Origin: Nocardioides jensenii JCM 1364 = NBRC 14755
Lineage (GTDB): Bacteria; Actinomycetota; Actinomycetes; Propionibacteriales; Nocardioidaceae
Assembly: GCF_001552535.1 (NCBI RefSeq)
Contig: NZ_BCRJ01000043.1
Coordinates: forward strand, 1-37,829
DNA: 37,829 nucleotides
Direction: 5' to 3'
Position 1 is the stretch's first letter; every line of letters begins with the position of its first letter. The notes under the pieces are model-generated. The model did no database searches, was not told the DNA's origin, and saw nothing but the letters and a program-made list of their open reading frames with translations. Positions 18,855 through 28,547 of the stretch are shown one piece after another. A program made the position numbers and the translations under genes.

Positions 18855-18890
18855 TTCCGAACTACAGAATTAAACTTCCGCAATACGAAA
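18855..18890. promoter_or_regulatory. Two tandem TTCCG-N5-CGGAA-like dyads, 21 bp apart
   Basis: TTCCG-AACTA-CAGAA (18855-18869) and TTCCG-CAATA-CGAAA (18876-18890) each differ from a perfect TTCCG-N5-CGGAA dyad at one base. Their 21-bp offset puts them on the same DNA face, two turns apart, across and just after the predicted start of transcription. This is a repressor-like layout. A related perfect dyad is upstream of pyruvate kinase (30049-30063). Confidence 0.55.
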
Positions 18891-18918
18891 TACGAGTCAC
18901 ATTGAAATGGAGACCGGC

Positions 18919-19752
18919 ATGGACCACTCCCTGCGTCACGAGGTGAACTGCTCGATCCTGTTCACCGAACTTCCCCTGCTCGAGCGACCCGCCGCGGTCA
19001 AGGCGGCCGGCTTCGACGCGGTCGAGTTCTGGTGGCCCTTCGCCGAGGCCGTCCCCGCCGACCCGGACGTCGACGCCTTCGTCACGGCCGTCCAGGACGC
19101 CGGCGTGCAGCTGGTCGGCCTCAACTTCTTCGCCGGCGACATGCCCGGCGGCGACCGTGGCCTGGTCTCCTGGCCGGCCCGCGCCGCAGAGTTCCGCGAC
19201 AATGTCGACGTCACCGTCGGCATCGGTGAACGTCTCGGCTGCACGGCCTTCAACGCCCTCTACGGCAACCGGGTCGACGGTGTCTCGGCTGACGAGCAGG
19301 ACGAGACCGGGCCTGCGAACCTCGCGTTCGCGGCCCGCGCCGCGGCACGGATCGGCGGCACCGTCCTGGTGGAACCGGTCAGCGGCACCCCGACGTACCC
19401 CCTCAAGACGGCCGCCGACGCGCTCGCCGTGATCGACCGCGTGCGCACGCGCCACGACGTCAGCAACGTCGGACTGCTCGCCGACCTCTACCACCTCGCG
19501 GTCAACGGTGACGACGTCGACCGGGTGATCGCCGACCACGTCGACCGGATCGCGCACGTGCAGATCGCCGACGCACCCGGCCGCAACGAGCCGGGCACCG
19601 GCGGCCTTCCGCTGATGCGCCAGCTGGCCGCCCTCGAGGCCGGTGGCTACGCCGGCTGGGTCGGCCTCGAGTACAAGCCGTCCTCCACCTCGGCCGACAG
19701 CTTCGGCTGGCTGCCCCGCGAGCGGCGTACGTCGGCCGCCGCCGCCCACTGA
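18919..19752 (+). CDS. hyi: Hydroxypyruvate isomerase
   Basis: This 277-residue TIM-barrel isomerase interconverts hydroxypyruvate and tartronate semialdehyde next to glyoxylate carboligase. Likely metal and catalytic residues are Glu152 (VEPVSG), Asp189 with His192 (LLADLYHLAVNGDD), Gln215 (HVQIAD) and Glu251 (GLEYKP). The family's NCSILFTELPLLERPAAVKAAGFDAVEFWWPF opening is intact. I start at 18919, six bases after GGAG; the ATG four codons earlier would include that ribosome site. The leader GGAGACCGGC-ATG is also found before 8-oxoguanine deaminase. First gene of the operon, 18 bases before glxR. Confidence 0.92.
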   Translation: MDHSLRHEVNCSILFTELPLLERPAAVKAAGFDAVEFWWPFAEAVPADPDVDAFVTAVQDAGVQLVGLNFFAGDMPGGDRGLVSWPARAAEFRDNVDVTVGIGERLGCTAFNALYGNRVDGVSADEQDETGPANLAFAARAAARIGGTVLVEPVSGTPTYPLKTAADALAVIDRVRTRHDVSNVGLLADLYHLAVNGDDVDRVIADHVDRIAHVQIADAPGRNEPGTGGLPLMRQLAALEAGGYAGWVGLEYKPSSTSADSFGWLPRERRTSAAAAH

Positions 19753-19770
19753 AACGAAGAGGAGCAACAC

Positions 19771-20667
19771 ATGACGAACATCGCCTTCATCGGACTCGGC
19801 ATCATGGGCAGCCCCATGGCCGTCCACCTGGCCAACGCCGGCCACTCGGTCGCGGGCTACAACCGCACCCCGGACAAGGCCAAGCCGCTCGTCGACGCCG
19901 GCGGCCGCGCCGCGGAGTCGATCGCCGACGCCGTGCGCGACGCCGACATCGTCTGCGTGATGGTGCCGGACTCGCCCGACGTCACCGACGTGCTCGCCGG
20001 CGAAGGCAACGTCTTCGCCAGTGCCAGGGCCGGCGCGCTGATCATCGACTTCTCCAGCATCCGCCCCGACGTCACCGTCGAGCTCGCGAAGCAGGCGCAG
20101 GACAACGGGTTCCGGCTCGTCGACGCACCGGTGTCCGGTGGCGAGGCCGGCGCGGTCAACGCCGCGCTCTCGATCATGGTCGGCGGTGCCGCCGACGACT
20201 TCGAGGCAGCGAAGCCGGTGTTCGACGCGGTCGGCAAGACCATCGTCCACGTCGGCCCGAGTGGCTCCGGCCAGACGGTGAAGGCTGCCAACCAGCTCAT
20301 CGTCGCCGCCAACATCCAGGCGCTGTCGGAGGCCGTGGTCTTCCTCGAGGCGTACGGCGTCGACACCAAGGCCGCCCTCGAGGTGCTCGGCGGCGGGCTG
20401 GCCGGCTCCAAGGTGCTGGACCAGAAGAAGGAGAACATGCTGTCCCGCTCCTTCGAGCCCGGCTTCCGGATCGCCCTGCACCACAAGGACATGGGCATCG
20501 TCACCAGCGCCGCCCGCGAGGCCGGTGTCGTCGTACCCCTCGGCTCGCTCGTCGCCCAGCTGATGGGCAGCGCCCTCGCCAACGGCGACGGCGCCCTGGA
20601 CCACTCCGGCCTGCTGCGGGGCGTCGAGCGCCTCAGCGGCACCTCGACCACCACGAAGGAGAACTGA
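19771..20667 (+). CDS. glxR: 2-hydroxy-3-oxopropionate (tartronate semialdehyde) reductase
   Basis: This 298-residue beta-hydroxyacid dehydrogenase reduces tartronate semialdehyde to D-glycerate with NAD(P)H. Visible features are the N-terminal Rossmann motif [12 protein letters not shown] (7-18), NRTPDKAK, the substrate loop [11 protein letters not shown] (118-128), the catalytic Lys171 in KAANQL, and a C-terminal helical domain with [17 protein letters not shown]. Length matches the family. GAGGAG precedes the ATG. The stop is one base before the gcl start, which places it in series with the carboligase that makes its substrate. Confidence 0.94.
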   Translation: MTNIAFIGLGIMGSPMAVHLANAGHSVAGYNRTPDKAKPLVDAGGRAAESIADAVRDADIVCVMVPDSPDVTDVLAGEGNVFASARAGALIIDFSSIRPDVTVELAKQAQDNGFRLVDAPVSGGEAGAVNAALSIMVGGAADDFEAAKPVFDAVGKTIVHVGPSGSGQTVKAANQLIVAANIQALSEAVVFLEAYGVDTKAALEVLGGGLAGSKVLDQKKENMLSRSFEPGFRIALHHKDMGIVTSAAREAGVVVPLGSLVAQLMGSALANGDGALDHSGLLRGVERLSGTSTTTKEN

Positions 20668-20668
20668 C

Positions 20669-22444
<1,776 letters not shown>

Positions 22445-22455
22445 GTGGACTCTCG

Positions 22456-23598
22456 ATGCCCAGGGTCCTGATCGCCTCCGACAAGTTCAAGGGGTCGCTC
22501 ACCGCCGCCGAGGTTGCGGCGGCGGTGGGCTCCGGCGTACGCCGTGTCAGACCGGACGTCGACGTCGACTCGGTGCCCGTCGCCGACGGGGGAGACGGGA
22601 CCTTGGCGGCCGCGCTCGCGGCCGGATTCTCGAGCGTCCGGGTGACCGCAGCCGGCCCGACCGGGCAGCCGGTCGACACGGCCTACGCGCGCCGCGACGA
22701 CGTGGCCGTGGTCGAGCTGGCCGACGTGTCCGGCCTGGTCCGGCTGCCGTCGGACCCCGCACCCCTGACGGCCGGCACGTTGGGCACCGGTGAGGTGATC
22801 GCCGCCGCGCTCGCTGACGGCTGTCGACGCATTGTGGTCGGCATCGGCGGGAGCGCCAGCACCGACGGCGGCGCCGGGCTGCTGCAGGGCCTGGGCGCCC
22901 GGCTCCTGGACGGCGCCGGCCGGCCGATCGGGTCCGGGGGAGCGGCCCTCGCCGATCTCGAGTCGCTCGACCTCGAGGACGTGCGCGCGCGGACCGACGG
23001 AGTCGAGTTCGTGGTCGCCTGCGACGTGGACAACCCGCTCACCGGGCCCGTCGGCGCGGCCGCGACCTACGGCCCGCAGAAGGGAGCCGGTCCCGGCCAG
23101 GTGGTCGACCTCGACGACGCACTCAGCCACTGGGCCGACGTCGTGGCCACCACCACCGGCACCGACCTCCGGGAGGCCGCCGGAGCCGGGGCCGCCGGTG
23201 GTGTGGGCTTCGCCGCCCTGGCCCTGCTCGGCGCCGAGCTCCGGCCCGGCATCGACCTGGTGCTCGATCTCGTCGGCTTCCACGAACGTCTGGCCGGCGT
23301 CGACCTGGTGATCACCGGCGAGGGCGCCCTGGACGCCCAGACCCTGCACGGCAAGGCACCCGCGGGAGTGGCCGAGGCCGCCGGGGCGTTGGGCATCGCG
23401 GTCGTCGCCGTGTGTGGCGTCAACCGGCTCGACGCCGCGCGGTTGGACGCGGCCGGCATCAAGGCGGCGTACGCCCTCACCGATCTCGAACCCGACGTCA
23501 GCCGCTGCATGAGCGATGGCGTACCCCTGCTCGAACGACTGGGCCAGCAGATCGCTGAGACCCACCTGGTGGGAACCACCCCACTCGCCCTGACCTGA
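22456..23598 (+). CDS. glxK: Glycerate kinase
   Basis: This 380-residue kinase of the GlxK/GarK type opens with the signature IASDKFKGSLTAAEVA. It contains VPVADGGDGTLAAAL, GIGGSASTDGGAGLLQGLGA, CDVDNPLTGPVGAAATYGPQKGA and TGEGALDAQTLHGKAPAGVA. It phosphorylates D-glycerate, most GlxK-type enzymes giving 2-phosphoglycerate, which enters lower glycolysis. The ATG at 22456 follows the gcl stop by 11 bases and has only a weak ribosome site, so it may depend on coupling. The open frame continues far upstream but that part lies across gcl in another frame. Confidence 0.93.
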   Translation: MPRVLIASDKFKGSLTAAEVAAAVGSGVRRVRPDVDVDSVPVADGGDGTLAAALAAGFSSVRVTAAGPTGQPVDTAYARRDDVAVVELADVSGLVRLPSDPAPLTAGTLGTGEVIAAALADGCRRIVVGIGGSASTDGGAGLLQGLGARLLDGAGRPIGSGGAALADLESLDLEDVRARTDGVEFVVACDVDNPLTGPVGAAATYGPQKGAGPGQVVDLDDALSHWADVVATTTGTDLREAAGAGAAGGVGFAALALLGAELRPGIDLVLDLVGFHERLAGVDLVITGEGALDAQTLHGKAPAGVAEAAGALGIAVVAVCGVNRLDAARLDAAGIKAAYALTDLEPDVSRCMSDGVPLLERLGQQIAETHLVGTTPLALT

Positions 23599-23607
23599 GG
23601 AGACCCC

Positions 23608-23661
23608 GTGCGTGCGAACCAGGCACCCCTTCCCTCCAGCTCCGCTGGCGGTGACGCATGA
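23608..23661 (+). CDS. Putative 17-codon leader ORF coupled to the FAH-family gene
   Basis: A GTG at 23608 is preceded by a strong GAGGAG at 23597-23602, partly overlapping the glycerate kinase stop. It opens a 17-residue frame (VRANQAPLPSSSAGGDA) whose TGA at 23659-23661 overlaps the ATG of the next gene as ATGA. That next gene has no comparable ribosome site of its own, so ribosomes finishing this short frame could restart on it. It could be a coupling leader, a sensing peptide or a chance arrangement. No product homology is claimed. Confidence 0.4.
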   Translation: MRANQAPLPSSSAGGDA

Positions 23662-24539
23662 AGCTGCTCCGCGTCGGCGCGATCGGCCGCGAGCGCCCGG
23701 CGGCGCTCGACGACAGTGGCCTCCTGCGCGACCTGAGCTCGATCGTCGACGACATCGACGGCCGGTTGCTCACCGATCCGATCCGGATGGCGGCCGTGCG
23801 CCAGGCGCTGCACGCCCGCGCGCTGCCGGTGCTGCCACCCGGCCCGAGACTGGGCGCGCCCGTGGCTCGTCCGGGCAAGGTGGTCGGGATCGGGCTGAAC
23901 TACAAGGACCACGCCCTCGAGACAGGCGTGTCGATCCCTGACGAGCCGGTGGTGTTCCTCAAGCCCGGGAGCTCGGTGTGCGGGCCGGCCGACACGATCG
24001 TCCTGCCACCTGACAGCACCACCACCGACCATGAGGTCGAGCTCGGGGTGGTGGTCGGCGCCCGGCTGTCGCACTGTCACGACCCGTCCGCGGCGCTGGC
24101 CGCGGTCGGCGGCTACCTGACTGCCGACGACCTCTCCGAACGCTCGCGCATCGCGGCGGGGCCGACCTGGGCCAAGGGCAAGTGCGCAGACACCTTCACC
24201 CCGATCGGGCCGTGGCTGGTCACGCCCGACGAGGTGGGCGACCCGCAGGCGCTGACGCTGACCCTGGCCGTCAACGGTGAGGTGCGCCAGTCGGGCACGA
24301 CCTCCCTGATGGCGTACGGCGTCGGCGAGCTGCTGGCCTACGTCTCGACCCTGATGACCCTCGAGCCGGGCGACCTGGTGCTGACCGGAACACCCGGGGG
24401 AGTCGCCGCGGGCCGCCCGGAGCCCAAGCCCTATCTCCGCGACGGCGACGTGGTCGAGGCCGAGGTGGTCGGCCTCGGTCGACAGTGCACTCCGGTTGCG
24501 GGGCACGCACCCCCGGCGGAAACTACAGTGAGGTCCTGA
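23658..24539 (+). CDS. Fumarylacetoacetate hydrolase (FAH)-family protein; candidate ureidoglycolate lyase
   Basis: This 293-residue protein has the FAH fold. KVVGIGLNYKDHALETG (about 74-90) and FLKPGSSVCGP (100-110) are followed by the metal site TTDHEVELGVVVG (Glu126, Glu128) and LTADDLSER (Asp157/158), then GKCADTFTPIGPWLV and LVLTGTPGGVA. Members cleave C-C bonds, decarboxylate or hydrolyse. Some proteobacterial members in allantoin clusters are annotated as ureidoglycolate lyase, which splits ureidoglycolate to glyoxylate and urea. In this operon that step has no other visible enzyme, so the role is plausible, but it is inferred from context. The ATG overlaps the stop of a 17-codon leader ORF, and its own stop overlaps the allantoinase start (TGATG). 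Confidence 0.8.
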   Translation: MKLLRVGAIGRERPAALDDSGLLRDLSSIVDDIDGRLLTDPIRMAAVRQALHARALPVLPPGPRLGAPVARPGKVVGIGLNYKDHALETGVSIPDEPVVFLKPGSSVCGPADTIVLPPDSTTTDHEVELGVVVGARLSHCHDPSAALAAVGGYLTADDLSERSRIAAGPTWAKGKCADTFTPIGPWLVTPDEVGDPQALTLTLAVNGEVRQSGTTSLMAYGVGELLAYVSTLMTLEPGDLVLTGTPGGVAAGRPEPKPYLRDGDVVEAEVVGLGRQCTPVAGHAPPAETTVRS

Positions 24540-25912
24540 TGACACGAACATCCGAAGCGCAGGCCCACGGTCACTACGACCTGGTGATCCGAGCCAACCG
24601 TGTGGTGAGCACGGCTGGCGAGGTGGAACGCCAGATCGGCGTCAAGGACGGCAGGGTCGTCGCGATCGAGCCGCTCGACGCTGACCTGATCGGTGCCGAG
24701 CACGTCGAGCTGGCCGACGACGAGGTGCTGATGCCCGGCCTGGTCGACTCGCACGTGCATGTGAACGACCCGGGCCGCACCGAGTGGGAGGGCTTCACGT
24801 CCGCCACCCGGGCCGCCGCCGCCGGTGGCGTCACCACGATCGTCGACATGCCGCTAAACAGCATCCCCCCGACCTGCGACGTCCCGGCCCTCGAGCTCAA
24901 GCGCAAGACAGCCGAGAGCCAGGCCTTCGTCGACGTCGGCTTCTGGGGTGGCGCCGTCCCCGGCAACGTGCCCGACCTGAGGCCGCTCCACGACGCCGGC
25001 GTGTTCGGCTTCAAGTGCTTCCTGCTGCACTCGGGCGTCGATGAGTTCCCGCACCTCGATCCCGACCAGCTCGAGGAGGCGATGCGCGAGCTGCGCTCCT
25101 TCGACGGGCTGATGATCGTGCACGCCGAGGACACCCACGCGATCGAGCGGGCGCCGGCCGCTCACGGCGAGACGTACGACGACTTCCTGCACAGCCGGCC
25201 GCGTGGCGCGGAGAACCTCGCCGTCGCGCAGGTGATCGAGCTGGCCCGCTGGACCGGCTGTCGGGTGCACATCCTGCACGTGTCGAGCTCCGACGTGCTG
25301 CCGATGCTGGCCAGTGCGCGACGCGAAGGCGTGCCGATCACCGCCGAGACCTGCCCGCACTACCTGACCTTCTCGTCCGAGGAGGTCCCCGACGGCGCCA
25401 CGCAGTTCAAGTGCTGCCCGCCGATCCGTGAGGCGGCCAACCGCGAGCTGCTCTGGGAGGGTCTGCGCGACGGCGTGATCGACATGGTCGTGACCGACCA
25501 CTCGCCGTCGACGGTCGACCTCAAGTGCCTCGACACCGGTGACTTCGGAGTCGCCTGGGGCGGCATCTCCTCGCTCCAGCTCGGCCTGTCGGCGGTCTGG
25601 ACCGAGGCCCGTCGTCGAGGCTTCACGCTGGTCGACGTGGCCCGCTGGATGTGCCAGGCGCCGGCCCGGCAGACGGGCCTGCGGGGCAAGGGCCGGATCG
25701 AGATCGGCTATGACGCCGACTTCGCGGTCTTCGCCCCGGAGGACGACTTCGTCGTCGACGTGGACAAGCTGCACCACAAGAACGCCATCACGCCGTACGC
25801 CGGCCGCCCGCTGGCCGGCGTCGTCCGCAGCACCTGGCTGCGCGGTCGGCGCATCGACATCACCGAGCAGGCCCAGCCCCAGGGCCGCCTGCTGACCCGA
25901 GGAGGAGCATGA
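24539..25912 (+). CDS. allB: Allantoinase
   Basis: This 457-residue cyclic amidohydrolase hydrolyses allantoin to allantoate. It shows the binuclear metal motif GLVDSHVHVNDPGRTEWEGF (His72, His74), GFKCFLLHSGVDEFPHL with the presumed carboxylated Lys159, MIVHAED (His195), CRVHILHVSS, and the metal Asp in VVTDHSPST. The DPGRTEWEGF stretch and the CFLLHSGVDEF segment separate allantoinase from dihydropyrimidinase and dihydroorotase. The ATG at 24539 shares a base with the FAH stop. The stop overlaps the allE start as ATGA. Length is typical. Confidence 0.95.
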   Translation: MTRTSEAQAHGHYDLVIRANRVVSTAGEVERQIGVKDGRVVAIEPLDADLIGAEHVELADDEVLMPGLVDSHVHVNDPGRTEWEGFTSATRAAAAGGVTTIVDMPLNSIPPTCDVPALELKRKTAESQAFVDVGFWGGAVPGNVPDLRPLHDAGVFGFKCFLLHSGVDEFPHLDPDQLEEAMRELRSFDGLMIVHAEDTHAIERAPAAHGETYDDFLHSRPRGAENLAVAQVIELARWTGCRVHILHVSSSDVLPMLASARREGVPITAETCPHYLTFSSEEVPDGATQFKCCPPIREAANRELLWEGLRDGVIDMVVTDHSPSTVDLKCLDTGDFGVAWGGISSLQLGLSAVWTEARRRGFTLVDVARWMCQAPARQTGLRGKGRIEIGYDADFAVFAPEDDFVVDVDKLHHKNAITPYAGRPLAGVVRSTWLRGRRIDITEQAQPQGRLLTRGGA

Positions 25913-26751
25913 CCACCCCAGCATCGCCGCGCTACTACGCCCCGAAGGGCGGGCTGCCCGCGCAGACCGAGCTCACCACCGACCGGGCGACGTTCACCGA
26001 GGCGTACGCCGTCCTTCCGCGCGGCACGATGCGCGACATCGTCACCAGTGCCCTGCCGTTCTGGGAGAGCACCCGGCTCTGGGTGATCGCCCGGCCGCTC
26101 TCCGGGTTCTCCGAGACGTTCTCGCAGTACATCGTCGAGGTCTCGCCCGGCGGCGGAAGTGACAAGCCGGAGCTCGACGAGGGCGCTGAGGGCGTGGTCT
26201 TCGTGGTCGAGGGTGACCTCGTCCTCGACCTCGAGGGGGAGAAGCACGACCTCGGGCCGGGCGGCTACGCCTTCCTGCCGCCGGGCTCCGTCTGGACCCT
26301 GCACAACACCAGCGACGCCACCGCAACCTTCCACTGGATCCGCAAGGCCTACCAGTTCGTCGACGGCATCGAGGCGCCCGCAGCGTTCGTGACCAACGAG
26401 GTCGACGTCGAGGCGGGCGAGATGCCCGGCACCAACGGGGCCTGGACCACCCAGCGCTTCGCCGACCCGACCGACATCCGCCACGACATGCACGTCAACA
26501 TCGTCAACTTCGAGCCCGGCGGCTCGATCCCGTTCCCGGAGACCCATGTCATGGAGCACGGGCTCTACGTGCTCGAGGGCAAGGCGATGTACCTGCTGAA
26601 CAACGACTGGGTCGAGGTGCAGGAGGGCGACTTCATGTGGCTGCGCGCCTTCTGCCCGCAGGCCTGCTACGCCGGTGGGCCGGGTCGGTTCCGCTACCTG
26701 CTCTACAAGGACGTCAACCGGCACGCCAAGCTGAGTCGTCAGTTCGCCTGA
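25909..26751 (+). CDS. allE: (S)-ureidoglycine aminohydrolase (bicupin)
   Basis: This 280-residue protein is made of two cupin domains. The N-terminal cupin spans about 65-150 (EVSPGGGSDKPELDEGAEGVVFVVEGDLVLDLEG). The C-terminal one spans about 190-270 and carries the metal site FPETHVMEHGLYVLEGKAMYLLNNDWVEVQEGDFMWL, with Glu, His and Gln/Asp ligands expected for Mn2+. The enzyme releases ammonia from (S)-ureidoglycine to give (S)-ureidoglycolate. It starts in ATGA overlap with allantoinase, as in other ureide clusters. Its substrate normally comes from allantoate amidohydrolase, which is not encoded in this window, so that gene must lie elsewhere. Confidence 0.93.
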   Translation: MTTPASPRYYAPKGGLPAQTELTTDRATFTEAYAVLPRGTMRDIVTSALPFWESTRLWVIARPLSGFSETFSQYIVEVSPGGGSDKPELDEGAEGVVFVVEGDLVLDLEGEKHDLGPGGYAFLPPGSVWTLHNTSDATATFHWIRKAYQFVDGIEAPAAFVTNEVDVEAGEMPGTNGAWTTQRFADPTDIRHDMHVNIVNFEPGGSIPFPETHVMEHGLYVLEGKAMYLLNNDWVEVQEGDFMWLRAFCPQACYAGGPGRFRYLLYKDVNRHAKLSRQFA

Positions 26752-26781
26752 CGGCGCTGGTCTGCTGATGAGCTGTCGCTG

Positions 26782-27486
26782 ATGCCTGTCGCCGTCGTCA
26801 CCGGAGCCGGATCCGGCCTGGGCCGTGTCATCGCACACGGCCTGGCCGGGGCCGGCTTCTCGGTCGCCCTGCTGGGTCGCCGAGCCGACGCGCTCGAGGC
26901 GACGGCCGCCTCGATCGCCGAGGCCCTCGTGCTGCCGACCGACGTCACCGTCCTGTCGAGCGTCGAGGCCGCGTTCGCCGCGGTGGTCGACGCGTGGGGC
27001 CGGGTCGACGTACTCGTCAACAACGCCGGCACGTTCGGCCCCCAGGGTGAGGTCGACGAGATCGCCGTGGACGACTGGCTGGACACCGTCTCGGTCAACC
27101 TGACCGGGGCTTTCCTCTGTGCCCGCGCGGCCTTCGGGCAGATGAAGCGCCAGGACCCGCGGGGCGGCCGGATCATCAACAACGGGTCGATCTCCGCGCA
27201 CACGCCGCGGCCCGGCAGTGCGGCGTACACCTCCACCAAGCACGGCATGACCGGCCTGACCAAGGCGCTGGCCCTGGACGGGCGCGCCCACGACATCGCG
27301 GTCGGTCAGATCGACATCGGCAATGCGGCGACCGAGATGACCTCGGGCTTCGGGCAGACCGAGCCGACGTTCGACCCGGCCCACGTGGCTGACGCCGTGG
27401 TCGCGATGGCCCGCCTCCCGCTCGGTGTCAGCGTGCCGGCCATGACGATCCTCGCGACCGGCATGCCGTACGTCGGACGCGGCTGA
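26782..27486 (+). CDS. Short-chain dehydrogenase/reductase
   Basis: This 234-residue classical SDR shows the cofactor motif VTGAGSGLG (6-14), a putative NADP-favouring GRR after beta-2, NNAG, the catalytic Ser in NNGSISAHT, and YTSTK for the Tyr-Lys pair. It is 30 bases after allE and probably the last gene of the operon. Its substrate is unknown; a role with tartronate semialdehyde, glycolaldehyde or an unrelated carbonyl is possible. No strong ribosome site is visible before the ATG, and no in-frame start lies upstream. It converges on the membrane protein gene, with 25 bases between stops. Confidence 0.85.
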   Translation: MPVAVVTGAGSGLGRVIAHGLAGAGFSVALLGRRADALEATAASIAEALVLPTDVTVLSSVEAAFAAVVDAWGRVDVLVNNAGTFGPQGEVDEIAVDDWLDTVSVNLTGAFLCARAAFGQMKRQDPRGGRIINNGSISAHTPRPGSAAYTSTKHGMTGLTKALALDGRAHDIAVGQIDIGNAATEMTSGFGQTEPTFDPAHVADAVVAMARLPLGVSVPAMTILATGMPYVGRG

Positions 27487-27511
27487 GGGTCGACGGCGTC
27501 TTCTCGCGCGC

Positions 27512-28432
27512 TCAGACGTTCACCTGCATGTGGACAGGCGCTTCCGCCGGGGCGGTCAGGCCACCGAGAAGGCCCACCAGTGCCGCGACGGCGATGAGCG
27601 GCCCGAGCCGCGGACGAAAGACAACATGCTTCGCGCGTTGCCTGGCGACGAAGTCGGTGCTGGTGAACCACCACAATGAGCCGAGCTGCGCCAACGAGGC
27701 AGCAAAGTTCAGCACCTCCGAGAAGTCGGTGGAGCCCGTGCTGGCAGCGGCGCCGTCGACCAGGACGAAGACCACGAAGAGAGCCCATGCAAGGAGAGAC
27801 CGCACGAGCTTCCCAACCAGCACGCCGGACGCGCCCCAGCCCACCAGTAGCGCACCGAGCAGCATGGAGGGTGCTGCGCCCGTCTCGTCCTGTCGGAACC
27901 CCACCTCGGTGATGTGAATGACCTGGGCCGCCAGGCATGACCAGGCCAGAGCCCAGGCTGCGACCGGCAGCCCCTCCTCCCGGCCGGCCCCGCGCCGCGG
28001 TGCAGCTGAGGTCGGACCGGTCTTCGCCTGCGCGGCGGGCCGGCGTCCGCGCCTGGTGCACAACCCCGCCACAGTGACAGCCAGCAGCCCGAACCCGAAC
28101 AGGCAGAACAACCAGGGAGTGCGCGGAGTCAACGTGGCCACCTCAGGCTCGGTCGACTGATAGTGCACCTCGACCGGGTCGTCATGGCGGTATCCGCACC
28201 AGCGCTGGTCCCGCGAAGAGCTGACCTGACGCCGCTCGTCATCGACCGTGTACGCCGCGGTCAGGTAGCACTCGCTGCCATCCAGCCGCATGCCGTGCGC
28301 CACCACGGTGCCGCTGGTGGTGGCGTCCGTTCCGGGAGTGCGCACCATTGCGATGGTGCCCGTCACGAGGAGAACCAGTCCGATGGCGAGCCAGCGCGCA
28401 GGCGCGGAACGGAGGAGCGGCCCGAGCGACAT
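27512..28432 (-). CDS. DUF3592-like multi-pass membrane protein
   Basis: This 306-residue protein of unknown function has a first membrane segment at about 14-30 and then an extracytoplasmic domain (GTVVAHGMRLDGSECYLTAAYTVDDERRQ, then PVEVHYQSTEPEVATLTP). That domain resembles the DUF3592 pattern in which a beta domain is held between two membrane helices. A second helix lies at about 107-124, and about five more follow to the C-terminus. Two cysteines in the outer domain (SECYL and RWCGY) could form a disulfide. AGGA lies 8 bases before the ATG on the minus strand. Nothing links it to purine metabolism. The 115 bases between it and pyruvate kinase show no clear terminator or promoter. Confidence 0.7.
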   Translation of the reverse strand: MSLGPLLRSAPARWLAIGLVLLVTGTIAMVRTPGTDATTSGTVVAHGMRLDGSECYLTAAYTVDDERRQVSSSRDQRWCGYRHDDPVEVHYQSTEPEVATLTPRTPWLFCLFGFGLLAVTVAGLCTRRGRRPAAQAKTGPTSAAPRRGAGREEGLPVAAWALAWSCLAAQVIHITEVGFRQDETGAAPSMLLGALLVGWGASGVLVGKLVRSLLAWALFVVFVLVDGAAASTGSTDFSEVLNFAASLAQLGSLWWFTSTDFVARQRAKHVVFRPRLGPLIAVAALVGLLGGLTAPAEAPVHMQVNV

Positions 28433-28547
28433 GCGCGAATCCTGTCAGGAAGGGGCATCCGGTCGGATGTCGCCCTCATCTGGCAATGCGGGTGACCCCT
28501 CCACGTCGCGCGCCGACGAGACGCGCCGTCGTTCCGTGAGTCGCTGG

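Noticed and set aside
28433..28547. Terminator hairpin between pyk and the membrane protein gene
   Set aside because: Only short, GC-run-driven complementarities were found, and no stem of useful length.
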